Assembly: GCA_013297875.1 (NCBI GenBank)
Contig: JAAFIW010000001.1
Location: forward strand, 124,001 to 188,000
Direction of reading: 5' to 3'
Origin: Comamonadaceae bacterium
GTDB lineage: Bacteria > Pseudomonadota > Gammaproteobacteria > Burkholderiales > Burkholderiaceae_C
DNA: 64,000 nucleotides
Shown here: in pieces, positions 36,097 to 44,334 of the stretch
Position numbering within the stretch: position 1 is the first letter of the stretch
Layout of the letters: every line of letters begins with the position of its first letter
The notes under the pieces: generated by a model
The model's input: the letters and a program-made list of their open reading frames with translations, nothing else
Databases searched by the model: none
Told to the model about the DNA's origin: nothing
Program-made: the position numbers and the translations under genes

Positions 36097-39000
36097 CTAT
36101 TGTGAAATCAAGCCCATGGAGCACACCACACGCGGCTCGCGCAGGGCGGCGTCGTCTTCGGCGTAGGTCAGGCGGCCCTCTTCTCGTAGCGACTTGACGG
36201 CACCCGCCAACTCTTCGTCGTTCACGCCACTGCGCATCAGGCGATTGAGCAGGTCGCTGGCGGTTTCGAGCAGGGGACGCTGGTACATGTCGTCCAGCGC
36301 TCGCTCCAGCTCTTCATCTCTGAACAGGGTTTTCATTTGCTCGTCCGCATAGGGCTTGAGCTTTTCGTAGGCACGCCTGCGCGGGCTGCTGGGGCGACCC
36401 AGGCCTCCGCCGACGGCTTTGTCCTGGCTCACGGCCAGCTTCAAGCCCTCGGCTACCAGGTCGTGGTGGTTCTCCAGCCTTTGCAGGGCTGGCGTGTCGG
36501 GCTGGCACTCCGCCGCGCGCAGCACGGCGAACTGCGATTCAGTCACTGTTTTGCCGTTGGCACCGATCCAGGCCAGATGGTCATTGCCTTCGGGCGACTT
36601 CACGTACACCAGTGCACCGCCTTGGCTTGCCCGCGTATCGGCCAAGCCATCCACAAGCGCCGCGCGAACGGCGGTCATGGCCTTGGCCGAATACACCACC
36701 GGGGGTAACGACTCCACCGCGCGGGCCAGATCCGGGTTGCCCTCGGTGGCCTGCTTCCAGATTTGCCAGGCATAGGAGGCAAGGTCCACCTCGTCGTCGC
36801 TGTCGTCCAGCACGCCCTGGCGCTCGGTGTACAGGTCGCGGATGGTGTTGGTGTCTTCATCTTCAAAAAATGCCTCGTCAGTGCCGACTACCTCGGCGTT
36901 TTCCAGCAAGCGCTGGCGAATGCGTGAGCGCAGCTGTATCAGTTGCTCCACGCCATCGGCTGGCAAAAAAGAGTAGCAGTTGATTTCTTCGGCTTGCTGG
37001 CCGATACGGTCTACCCGGCCAGCGCGCTGGATGAGGCGGATGATGGCCCAAGGTAAATCGAAGTTGACCACCACATTGCTGTCTTGCAGGTTTTGGCCTT
37101 CGGAGAGCACGTCGGTACAAATGAGCACACGCACTTCATCGGCCTTGGCTTGGGTTTTGTTGTTGGATTTGGGGGAGAAGCGGCATGCCAGTGCATAGGG
37201 GTCAGCGCTGGCACCGGTGGCCACCTCCAAATGGGTGATGCCTGCCTTGCGCCCTTCACGCGCCAGGTAGCGGGCGGTGTCGGCAAACTGGGTGAAGACC
37301 AGCACTTTGTCTTTGGCGTGGGTTTGTGTGAGCAGCGTGCGCAGGGCCTGCCACTTGTGGTCGTGCGCAGGCTCCCAGGAGCCCTGGCTGCGCAGCAGCT
37401 CGGTGAGCGTTTGGGTGTCTTGCGCCAGATCTTGCGCCAGCTGGGTGCGAAACAGGGTGGGACGAATCCATTTGAAGCGTTTTTTGTAATCGGTGGCGTA
37501 TTGTTGGTAGACCAGCCTGGCACGGTTCAGGCTATCCGGCACACCGTCTGCTTCAGCCACAGCCTCGATCAAACCATCCTGCAAGTCTTCGGGGTCGCCC
37601 TCCAGGCCATCGACGTCTTCGTCTACCCGCTCCAGGTCGAGCAGGCCTGCATCCAGCACGCCGACAGGTAAGTCCAATCCGTTTTCAATGGCGTACAGAT
37701 AAATCTGGTTGCGCAGGATGTGCCTGTCAATCGACTGGAGAAACGCAAAACCGCTGGATTCCAGCCGTTTGAACAGATTGGTGCGGCAAAAACCCATCAA
37801 GCGCTTGCCAGCACGGCCCAGGTTATCAATTTGCTTGCGCTCAGCGGCAGTGGCATCTTTTTCGGCCTGCGGGTCTACATACAAGCCCAGCCCGTAGCGC
37901 GGTACATGCAAGGCATTGATCTGGTCGACCACGTGTGGCGAATACAAGCGGGCATATCGGTCAGCCGGGTTGGATTCATCTGCCGCGAAGGTTAGCGACA
38001 ATGGCTTGCGCAGCGGGAAATAACGCTTTTCACCGTCTTTGCCCGCAATGAAACGCCGCCCTTTTTTGTCCGCCTCGGTGTAGTGCTGGATGATGAAGCT
38101 GCGGGTGCGGCGCACCATGTACAGGCGAATCAGCTCGCGCCAGTCATCAAACTCGTCACTCTTTTCGATGGCCACAATGGAATTGGGGCGGCACTGGTAC
38201 TTGCGCTCGAACTCCGCCTCGCCCATGCCCGCTTTTCGCATGAAATGCTCAGGGCGAATGCCGATGTTGGCCTTTTCGTCAATGAAGAGGCGAAGCTGAG
38301 CGGACAAATCGGTCTTGGTTTTGTTGTATGGCGTGGCCGTGAGCAAGATCACCTTGGCATCGCAGCTTTTGATGTAGTCAGCAATGGCTTTGTAGCGGCG
38401 GCCTTCGCGGTTGCGCAGGTTGTGGCTTTCGTCGATCAGCACAAGCCTGTAGCGCTTCAGGCCTGGCAGCTTTTTAGTGACTTGCGAAATGGGCAACACC
38501 ATGCCGCGCAAGCCGTATTCGGTTCGGTAGCGCTCCCACATCGGTTCCAGATTTTTGGGGCAAATGATAAGGGTTTCATATCCCAAATCGTCCTCAAACA
38601 TACGCGCCAGCGCGGTGCCCATCATGGTCTTGCCCAGGCCGACGACATCGCCGATCATCACGCCACCCCGGCGGTGCAGGTGCCGTGCAGCGATTTTTAC
38701 GGCGCTTTTCTGAAATTCGAAAAGCTCTTGCTCAAAACGGGCGGGCAAACGGAACTGGCTCAAACCGGCGCGCGCCTCGGTGCTCAGGTGGTAAGCGATG
38801 CTCAGATAGATGTGGTGGGGTGGAATCGGCTCTTCGCGCGCCCAACTGGTTTCAATGATGGCGGCCAACTCAAGCGACATGTCCAGCGCCCAACGGTCGC
38901 CCCAGCGCGCATCGAACCATTGCGACATTTTTTGAGTGCCCAAATGATCCAGCACATCAACATTCATCTCGCCATTGCCGGACAGACCTGACAAAGTGAG

Positions 39001-39546
39001 GTTGCTGCTACCCACAAAGCCGGTGATGGGGTTGTTCACGTCATCGCGAAACAGCAAGTACAGCTTGGCGTGCAGTGGGTAGGGCAAAAAGAGCTTGACC
39101 ACGACTTGCCCCGCGCGCAACTGGCGGGCGAAGCGACGCAGACCCGCTTCGTCTTGCCCCGTGGGAATGCCTAAGGTGATTTGCTCGCGCAGATAGGACG
39201 CGAATTTGGTTTTGAGGTAGCTGGCTTTGCCGTTATCGATCAGCCCTGATTCATCTGAGAGCTGGTAGAGCTGCCGAATCAAATCACGCTCGGGCCGTTG
39301 CATGCCGACGAGCACCCGACAAACCTGGCCGTCAGCCGGGTTCCAGGGTGCAATTAAATCGTCAATCGCACGCCAGCCACGCAGATTGAGGTAGCCGACA
39401 CAAAAATCAGATCGACTCGAAACCTGCAATGTCGCGCGCAGCGTGGTCAACAGGTCGTTGTCTATGTTGTCAAAAATACGGGTCATATGCTTTTGTTGTT
39501 TGACATGCCTTGAGAGAAAAGATGTTTCGGGTAACCCCGCCGACAT
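36097..39546 (-). CDS. SNF2-type helicase with N-terminal PLD (HKD) nuclease domain
   Basis: 1149 residues from ATG 39546, chosen for a strong ribosome site AGGAGG eight bases upstream; ATG 39486 (MTRIFDNID) is the alternative. N-terminal phospholipase-D-like domain: LPYPLHAKLYLLF (H159, K161) and FVGSSNLTLSG (~178-188). Helicase: Walker A GDVVGLGKT (~299-307), DESH (372-375), LLTATPYNKT (~401-410), and C-terminal QRAGRVDRIGQQ. PLD-SNF2 proteins pair with N6 methylases in restriction-like and DISARM-related systems, where the helicase translocates and the HKD or another site cuts. It is the first gene of the operon; the methylase follows after 5 bp. Confidence 0.88.
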   Translation of the reverse strand: MSAGLPETSFLSRHVKQQKHMTRIFDNIDNDLLTTLRATLQVSSRSDFCVGYLNLRGWRAIDDLIAPWNPADGQVCRVLVGMQRPERDLIRQLYQLSDESGLIDNGKASYLKTKFASYLREQITLGIPTGQDEAGLRRFARQLRAGQVVVKLFLPYPLHAKLYLLFRDDVNNPITGFVGSSNLTLSGLSGNGEMNVDVLDHLGTQKMSQWFDARWGDRWALDMSLELAAIIETSWAREEPIPPHHIYLSIAYHLSTEARAGLSQFRLPARFEQELFEFQKSAVKIAARHLHRRGGVMIGDVVGLGKTMMGTALARMFEDDLGYETLIICPKNLEPMWERYRTEYGLRGMVLPISQVTKKLPGLKRYRLVLIDESHNLRNREGRRYKAIADYIKSCDAKVILLTATPYNKTKTDLSAQLRLFIDEKANIGIRPEHFMRKAGMGEAEFERKYQCRPNSIVAIEKSDEFDDWRELIRLYMVRRTRSFIIQHYTEADKKGRRFIAGKDGEKRYFPLRKPLSLTFAADESNPADRYARLYSPHVVDQINALHVPRYGLGLYVDPQAEKDATAAERKQIDNLGRAGKRLMGFCRTNLFKRLESSGFAFLQSIDRHILRNQIYLYAIENGLDLPVGVLDAGLLDLERVDEDVDGLEGDPEDLQDGLIEAVAEADGVPDSLNRARLVYQQYATDYKKRFKWIRPTLFRTQLAQDLAQDTQTLTELLRSQGSWEPAHDHKWQALRTLLTQTHAKDKVLVFTQFADTARYLAREGRKAGITHLEVATGASADPYALACRFSPKSNNKTQAKADEVRVLICTDVLSEGQNLQDSNVVVNFDLPWAIIRLIQRAGRVDRIGQQAEEINCYSFLPADGVEQLIQLRSRIRQRLLENAEVVGTDEAFFEDEDTNTIRDLYTERQGVLDDSDDEVDLASYAWQIWKQATEGNPDLARAVESLPPVVYSAKAMTAVRAALVDGLADTRASQGGALVYVKSPEGNDHLAWIGANGKTVTESQFAVLRAAECQPDTPALQRLENHHDLVAEGLKLAVSQDKAVGGGLGRPSSPRRRAYEKLKPYADEQMKTLFRDEELERALDDMYQRPLLETASDLLNRLMRSGVNDEELAGAVKSLREEGRLTYAEDDAALREPRVVCSMGLISQ

Positions 39547-39640
39547 GGCCTCAGCCTCCTGCGTGTAGATACCGGCATGATTGCAACAGTATTTTGCAGG
39601 TTGCGTCTGCATCATCAAACGCAAAATGCGCAGCTAGGCA

Positions 39641-39802
39641 CGATGATCCACAAAGGCGCCTGGATTGCCACCTACGAGAAAAACAACGTGCTGGTTGCGG
39701 CGGATCCAGTGGCGACTGACCTGGTGTTCAAGGGCCAGGTGCAGGCAGCGCGTACACCGAGCCCTGGTGCATGCGTGGCGGTTGAAAGTGAAAGCAGCTT
39801 GA
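39641..39802 (+). pseudogene. Decayed glcB fragment (copy C)
   Basis: GATGATCCACAAAGGCGCC, TGGATTGCCACCTACGAG, AAAAACAACGTGCTGGTTG corresponds to the glcB segment encoding MIRKG...[13 protein letters not shown] at 28408-28475, lacking 12 bases. After that about 600 bp are missing and the text resumes with GACCTGGTGTTCAAGGG, then GCATGCGTGGCGGTTGAAAG and GTGAAAGCAGCTTGA, matching the glcB 3' end including the stop. It is a deletion remnant of a second glcB copy. Confidence 0.88.
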
Positions 39803-39809
39803 GGGATTT

Positions 39810-39868
39810 GTTTGCTACGCAATTTATAGCTCTCTGGTTGGTATTTACATGGGCTATGGCCTGATTTA
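39810..39868 (-). repeat. Decayed dispersed repeat after glcB remnant C
   Basis: TTTGCTACGCAATTTATAGC, TCTCTGGTTGGTATTTACAT, GGGCTATGGCCTGATTTAG aligns over ~59 bp with the reverse complement of the family, with several changes. Position relative to the glcB tail is conserved. Confidence 0.75.
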
Positions 39869-39981
39869 GTCCGTAACTACGACTGCATGCGGGCGAAACG
39901 CGCCCTCGCATGCTTGTCCGCTTCATAAGCCGGTGATAGCATGAAACTCCCCCTTTCAACCCAACCCATAGAGGTGTCAAC

Positions 39982-40554
39982 ATGGCTGGTCCGAGCATCG
40001 GTAAGTGCGTTGCGGCAGGTTTTGATGGCTTGAAGAAAAACCCGGTGACGCACATCGTCACGTCTTTGCTGGTGGGCGTCGTGGGGGGTTTCAGTGCTGG
40101 ACTGCTGACCGGGCCGATGATGGTGGGGTACATGCGCATGATCCAGAACGAAGAAGCTGGCAACAAGCCCGAGATTGCCGATGTCTTCAAGGGCTTTGAC
40201 GATTTTGTGCCCGCCCTGCTGGCGGTGCTGCTGTCCAGCATTGCGGTGAGCATTGGTTTTTTCTTGTGCATCATTCCAGGTCTGTTGATCATGGCCCTGG
40301 TTCCGACGGCCGCTTATCTGGTGGCAATGGGCGAGAAAGATGGCATCCAGGCGATCAAGCGCGCCTTTGAGGCGGTCAAGGCTAACTTGCTGAGCGCCAT
40401 GCTTTGCGTCATTGTGCTGAGCATCCTCGGCTCCCTTGGCAGCATCGTTTGCGGCATTGGCGTGATCGTTACCCTGCCGATTGCCTTCATTGGTATGTAT
40501 CACATGGCCAAGCAACTCACCGGTGGTGCCCAGCCCGACCTCACGCATGGCTGA
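39982..40554 (+). CDS. Small membrane protein of unknown function
   Basis: 190 residues, four or more hydrophobic segments (about 22-50, 73-112, 135-150, 152-175). The N-terminus is MAGPSIGKCVAAGFDGLKKN with AGLLTGPMMVGYMRM after the first helix and the charged motif EKDGIQAIKRAFEAVKAN between helices, a DUF975-like arrangement, though I do not claim that family. ATG 39982 follows AGAGGTGTCAAC. It overlaps the DUF2752 gene by 8 bp, so the two are translationally coupled. It lies just outside the glcB-bounded accessory region. Confidence 0.7.
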   Translation: MAGPSIGKCVAAGFDGLKKNPVTHIVTSLLVGVVGGFSAGLLTGPMMVGYMRMIQNEEAGNKPEIADVFKGFDDFVPALLAVLLSSIAVSIGFFLCIIPGLLIMALVPTAAYLVAMGEKDGIQAIKRAFEAVKANLLSAMLCVIVLSILGSLGSIVCGIGVIVTLPIAFIGMYHMAKQLTGGAQPDLTHG

Positions 40555-40942
40555 CAGACCCTTGCTGAGCGCTGGCGAGCGGCAATGGCGCTCGGCGGTG
40601 ACGCTGGGCTGGCCTGTAGCTTTGCTGGGTGCGCCCTTGGTCTTGTCGCTGGGGCGGTTGCCTTTGTGTGGCTTTCGACACCTGACCGGCTTGCCCTGCC
40701 CCTTGTGCGGCGGCACGCGCCTGTGTGCCGCGCTGGCGCAAGGCGACTGGGCTGCGGCCTGGGCTGCCAACCCGGCGCTGCTGCTGATGCTGGGGCTGCT
40801 CGCACTTCAAACCGCCCAGTGGGCCATGGAGGCATGGACGGCTCGGCCCGTGCAACGCTGGCGCATCCACCCCAGCGTTTGGCGTGCGGGGTTGGCCCTG
40901 TTGCTGGCCGAATGGATCGCCCGTCTGCTGGGTTTTTGGTAG
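40547..40942 (+). CDS. DUF2752-domain membrane protein
   Basis: 131 residues from ATG 40547, overlapping the previous stop. The family block is clear: GFRHLTGLPCPLCGGTRL (CPxCGGTR), then LAQGDWAAAWAANPALLLML. Two or three transmembrane helices. The CxxC pair could bind metal or form a disulfide. Function unknown; family members are small inner-membrane proteins of mixed context. Confidence 0.85.
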   Translation: MADRPLLSAGERQWRSAVTLGWPVALLGAPLVLSLGRLPLCGFRHLTGLPCPLCGGTRLCAALAQGDWAAAWAANPALLLMLGLLALQTAQWAMEAWTARPVQRWRIHPSVWRAGLALLLAEWIARLLGFW

Positions 40943-40947
40943 ACCCC

Positions 40948-41241
40948 TTGGATCGCCAGTTCCGGCCGCGGCTGCGGGCTTTCCTGGCGGCGACTCTGCT
41001 GGCCGCACTGATGGCTGGCTGCGGCCCACCACCGAGTTGGCAGCAGCTTCTGGCCAGCAAAATCAGCGACCGCTACCCGGCTTACACCGTGCAGGCGCTG
41101 CCCGACGGCAATCTGAAGGTAACGCGCCCTGGCCTGGCTGGACAGCCCATTGACGTGCAGGCGATTGCCAGCTTTTGCCAACGCGGCCCCAAAGACTGCA
41201 ACTACGCCACCGATCAGATGCTGTTGGGTTTGCTTCCATAA
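40948..41241 (+). CDS. Putative small lipoprotein
   Basis: 97 residues from a TTG at 40948, six bases after the DUF2752 stop. FLAATLLAALMAGCGPPP is a good lipoprotein signal (lipobox LMAG/C near residue 26). The mature part (KISDRYPAYTVQALPDGNLKVTRPGL ... FCQRGPKDCNYATDQM, in pieces) has two further Cys and no family I know. The start codon is uncertain because no ATG is available in frame before the signal. Co-transcription with the two upstream membrane proteins is likely. Confidence 0.6.
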   Translation: MDRQFRPRLRAFLAATLLAALMAGCGPPPSWQQLLASKISDRYPAYTVQALPDGNLKVTRPGLAGQPIDVQAIASFCQRGPKDCNYATDQMLLGLLP

Positions 41242-41278
41242 AGAACCTCAAGCCCGTCTTTTTCAGCCGCCCAAAAAA

Positions 41279-41300
41279 ACAGCCACCTTGCGGTGGCTGT
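41279..41300 (-). terminator. Intrinsic terminator, functional on the minus strand
   Basis: Stem ACAGCCACC / GGTGGCTGT with loop TTGC; on the minus strand it is followed by TTTTTTTGG. It would end transcription coming from the sensor-kinase operon to the right, and could also act weakly for the lipoprotein gene. Confidence 0.7.
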
Positions 41301-41653
41301 AAAAGTCCTCACAGGAGAGGACGTCGTTGGGAGATCAGAAAAATCAGAAAAAATCCGGAAATACAGGTTCAGCTTGAGCGCCGTGACAGCAAGGGCTTGA
41401 CTTTGGCGCAGAAAACGGCGCGTGGCGCATCGATTTGTGTGCTTTATTTACATGTTTTGGCCGGTCGCGGCGGCCGGGCATTGCCGTGCAGGTGCGCAGC
41501 GGTGACATGAAAGACGGCACCATTGCGCGGGCCAAGGCGCAGCTGGAGGCGTCCAGAGCGGTTTGAGGGCAAAAATCAAGTCAAATCGGCCAACCGCCCA
41601 GGTGGAATCTGCTCAAGCAGCTATTGAATCAATAGCAATTTGACAGGCAGGAA
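41301..41653. other. Gene-poor gap with repeat and possible relic 3' end
   Basis: No intact gene. GTCCTC/GAGGAC (41306-41323) forms a small hairpin. A plus-strand frame ending at TGA 41566 reads IAVQVRSGDMKDGTIARAK then AQLEASRAV, with amphipathic composition like the tail of a real protein, but nothing upstream supports a gene; it may be a relic. A dispersed repeat lies at 41584-41640 (CTGCTCAAGCAGCTATTG, then AATCAATAGCAATTT). Confidence 0.45.
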
Positions 41654-42883
41654 TCACGCCACCGGCATGCGCAGCACAAAGCGCGCCCCACCGCCGGGGT
41701 TGGCTTCGCAGTGCACGCTGCCCTGGTGGCGCTGCACGATGGACTTGACCAGGGCCAAGCCCAGGCCGACGCCGCCGTCGCGCTCGCTGGCACCGGGCAG
41801 GCGGTAAAACGGCTGGAAGATGCGCTCGCGCTCGCTGGCGGGCACGCCGGGGCCGCGGTCAGAGACGGTCAGCACCACGCAGGCCGCCTGCTTGGCTTGA
41901 GCGGCCTGGTATTGCAGGTTCACGGTGATGCTGCGCTCGGCGTTGCCGGTCTGGCTGCTGTGGCGGCGGGCGTTTTCCAGCAGGTTGCGAACGGCGCGGC
42001 GCAAGAGCTTGGAAATGCCGGGGGTGACCAATTGGCGGGCCAGGTCGCCCTCGCTGCCTTCGCCCAGCACCGCCAGCTCTGCCCCCACGCGGACGCACTC
42101 TTCGGCGGCCAGGCCCACCCAGTCCACCGCCTCCACGGTGCCTACATCGGCCTCCTGAGCATCGAGGCGGCTGGCCAGCAAAATTTCGTCAATGAGCAAG
42201 TCCAGCTCGGCGATGTTGCGTTTGAGTTCGTTGGCCAGCAGCGGGTTGGCCACCGGGCCAGACAGTTCGAGTGCCATGCGGATGCGGGCCAGCGGCGAGC
42301 GCAGCTCGTGCGAGGCGTTGGCCAAAAGGGATTTGTGCGACTGCACCAGGGTTTGCACCTGCTGGGCGGCTTCGTTGAAGCGGCGGGCTAAAAAGGCCAC
42401 TTCGTCGGAGCCTTCTTCGGGCACGCGCGCGCTCAGGTCGCCTTGCCCCAAGCGTTCCACGCCTTTGCGCAGGTTTTCCAGGCGGCGCGTGAGGTGCCGC
42501 ACCACGGGGTAGGTGCCCACGGCCACGGCCATGGCCACTGCCGCCAGCAGCCAGAAAAAACCCGCTTGTCCGCGCAGCCAGGGCCGCGGCGGTGGCGGCT
42601 CGCCGGGGACGCGGGCACGCGGTGGAATCTGAATACTCAGCACACTGCCGTCTTTCATCGGCACGCGAAACTCTGCGCCCTGACCGGGTATGCGGCTGGC
42701 GCGCACGCGGGCCTGGCCCAGGATCTCGCCGTCTTCGTTGCGCAGAATCACCTCGCGCTCGGGCAGCTCTTGCGCGCTGACGCGCCACAGGTAGGCAAAC
42801 GCCAGCGACACCACCAACACGGCGGCCACCACGGCCAGCCAGATGCGCAGGTACAGGGGGAGGCCGAATCGGCGGGGGGTCAT
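41654..42883 (-). CDS. Sensor histidine kinase, CpxA/RstB-like
   Basis: 409 residues. TM1 (~12-33), a short periplasmic loop (~34-105), TM2 (~107-127), HAMP (~128-180), the H-box LLANASHELRSPLARIR (H192), N-box LLENARRHS, then DRGPGVP and GLGLALVKSIV in the ATPase domain. It phosphorylates the OmpR-type regulator encoded upstream. The gene order Spy/CpxP-like, regulator, kinase resembles envelope-stress Cpx systems, so sensing of envelope or metal stress is likely. A dRS3-like repeat sits between regulator and kinase. Confidence 0.92.
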   Translation of the reverse strand: MTPRRFGLPLYLRIWLAVVAAVLVVSLAFAYLWRVSAQELPEREVILRNEDGEILGQARVRASRIPGQGAEFRVPMKDGSVLSIQIPPRARVPGEPPPPRPWLRGQAGFFWLLAAVAMAVAVGTYPVVRHLTRRLENLRKGVERLGQGDLSARVPEEGSDEVAFLARRFNEAAQQVQTLVQSHKSLLANASHELRSPLARIRMALELSGPVANPLLANELKRNIAELDLLIDEILLASRLDAQEADVGTVEAVDWVGLAAEECVRVGAELAVLGEGSEGDLARQLVTPGISKLLRRAVRNLLENARRHSSQTGNAERSITVNLQYQAAQAKQAACVVLTVSDRGPGVPASERERIFQPFYRLPGASERDGGVGLGLALVKSIVQRHQGSVHCEANPGGGARFVLRMPVA

Positions 42884-42888
42884 GGATT

Positions 42889-42987
42889 CGTCATTCCCGC
42901 GTAGGCGGGAATCCAGGCGCGTGGTGTGTGACGGTGAAATGGATCGGCGCGATCCACCGCTGGATTCCCGCCTGCGCGGGAATGACG
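42889..42987. repeat. dRS3-like inverted repeat between response regulator and kinase genes
   Basis: Left arm CGTCATTCCCGCGTAGGCGG plus GAATCCAG, right arm CTGGATTCC plus CGCCTGCGCGGGAATGACG, and in the middle a small hairpin GGATC-GGCGC-GATCC. Same family as 9876-9963. Confidence 0.88.
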
Positions 42988-43000
42988 CAGAACCCGCCCA

Positions 43001-43705
43001 TCAATCCTGCTGCTTGGCAAACACATAGCCCACGCCGCGCACGGTCAGGATGCGTTTGGGGTTTTTCGCGTCCTGCTCAATCACCGCGCGAATTCGGCCC
43101 ATGTGCACGTCAATCGAGCGGTCAAAGGCTTCCAGCTCGCGGCCGCGCACGGCTTCCATGATCTGGTCGCGCGTGAGCACGCGGCCGGCGCGCTCGGCCA
43201 GGGTGATGAGCAAATCAAATTGGTAAGAGGTCAGCTCGCACGCCGCACCTGCCACCATCACGGTGCGGGCATCGCGGTCAATTTCCAGGCTGCCAAAGCG
43301 CAGCAGCTTGGCCGCCGGCGTGGTGCCCTCGCCGCGCCGGCGCAGCACCGCGCGGATGCGGGCCAGCAGCTCGCGCGGCTCGAACGGTTTGGGCAAATAG
43401 TCGTCAGCGCCCATCTCCAGGCCAATGATGCGATCCATCGGGTCGCCCTTGGCCGTGAGCATGAGGATGGGCGTGCGCGACGCGTCGCTTCCCAGCGCCC
43501 GGATGCTGCGGCACACCTGCAGGCCATCCATATCGGGCAGCATCAAATCCAGAATGATCAGATCCGGCGGCGCACCGTCTTGCAGACGGGAAAGGCCGCT
43601 GGTGCCGTCGGCCACATGCGCAAAACCAAAGCCCGACTGGCCCAGGTACTCGCCCACCATGGTGGCCAGGCGGGTGTCGTCTTCGATCATCAGGAGTTGT
43701 TGCAC
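43001..43705 (-). CDS. OmpR/PhoB-family response regulator, CpxR/RstA-like
   Basis: 234 residues. Receiver domain with acidic pocket IEDD, phospho-acceptor D53 (LIILDLMLPDMDG), and Lys in DDYLPKPFEP; C-terminal winged helix (FGSLEIDRDARTV ... SYQFDLLITLAERAGRVLTR ... VDVHMGRIRAVIE). It probably controls the divergent-in-function but same-strand Spy/CpxP-like gene upstream and its own operon. Confidence 0.95.
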   Translation of the reverse strand: MQQLLMIEDDTRLATMVGEYLGQSGFGFAHVADGTSGLSRLQDGAPPDLIILDLMLPDMDGLQVCRSIRALGSDASRTPILMLTAKGDPMDRIIGLEMGADDYLPKPFEPRELLARIRAVLRRRGEGTTPAAKLLRFGSLEIDRDARTVMVAGAACELTSYQFDLLITLAERAGRVLTRDQIMEAVRGRELEAFDRSIDVHMGRIRAVIEQDAKNPKRILTVRGVGYVFAKQQD

Positions 43706-43738
43706 GCGGGAATGGTAAAGCCAGCGGATGGATTCGAC

Positions 43739-44251
43739 CTAGCCGCGCTGGCGGCGCGCCATGCGCTCCTGCATTTGGGTGGCCAGCTGGGCGCGCTGCG
43801 CGGGCGTGAACACCTCGGCGGCGGCGGTCATGGCTTGCAGCAGGCGGGCGCTGCCGGTGTCGGCCAGGCGCAGTTGGGCCAGGCGCAATTGCTCCAGGGC
43901 GTTGCGGTCAATCGCGGCAGCGGCCAGCAAAGTCATGCCCTGCTTGCGTGCCTGCATGTGCTGCTCGCGCAGGGGTTTCAGGTCGGTCATGGCGCTTTTG
44001 GCAATGGCCACGAGCTGGTCTTTTTGCTGCGGCGTGCCGTTGATCTCTTTGATGAGATAGCCGATGCGGTAGTCCAGCTTGCGGGCCATCTCTTCAGGGT
44101 CGCCGCCCATGCCACGGCCCATCATGCCGTGGCCAAAGCCCTGTGCCTGCGCCTGGCCTGCGGCAAACAGGCTAAGGCCGCCCAGGGCAGCCATGCCGGC
44201 AAACCAGCGGCGGCTGCGGGGGGTGGTGGGTTGGGGGGTGGTCGGTTGCAT
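43739..44251 (-). CDS. Periplasmic Spy/CpxP-like protein (LTxxQ family)
   Basis: 170 residues. The N-terminus PRSRRWFAGMAALGGLSLFA...AQAQG is an export signal with a twin-arginine-like start. The mature part is helical and charged: EEMARKLDYRIGYLIKEI, GTPQQKDQLVAIAKSAMTDL and FTPAQRAQLATQM, two copies of the x-TPxQxxQL pattern of Spy/CpxP. These proteins dampen Cpx-type kinases or act as chaperones. It heads the operon with the regulator 33 bp downstream and is divergent from the acyl-CoA ligase. Confidence 0.85.
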   Translation of the reverse strand: MQPTTPQPTTPRSRRWFAGMAALGGLSLFAAGQAQAQGFGHGMMGRGMGGDPEEMARKLDYRIGYLIKEINGTPQQKDQLVAIAKSAMTDLKPLREQHMQARKQGMTLLAAAAIDRNALEQLRLAQLRLADTGSARLLQAMTAAAEVFTPAQRAQLATQMQERMARRQRG

Positions 44252-44334
44252 GGCGAAGTCCTTTCAAAACAAGAAGGTGACGATGGTGCGCGGCTGACAT
44301 ACACAGGGCTTGAACCCCCTGTAAAGTTTGGTAA

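Larger units (their letters stand above)
39547..39981. other. Region upstream of the defence operon, with glcB remnant
   Basis: It has no intact gene. It should contain the minus-strand promoter of the four-gene operon (not pinpointed), the glcB remnant (39641-39802), a dispersed repeat (39810-39868) and, at ~39965, the ribosome site AGAGGTG of the next plus-strand gene. Confidence 0.6.

Noticed and set aside
30495-39546. DISARM or BREX assignment for the defence operon
   Set aside because: No DUF1998 (drmB), drmA, pglZ or brxC-type gene is present; only the helicase, methylase, ATPase and DUF4276 genes are seen.
39577-39864. Small open frame reading through the glcB remnant
   Set aside because: The internal part matches pieces of GlcB with ~600 bp deleted; it is a relic, not a new small gene.
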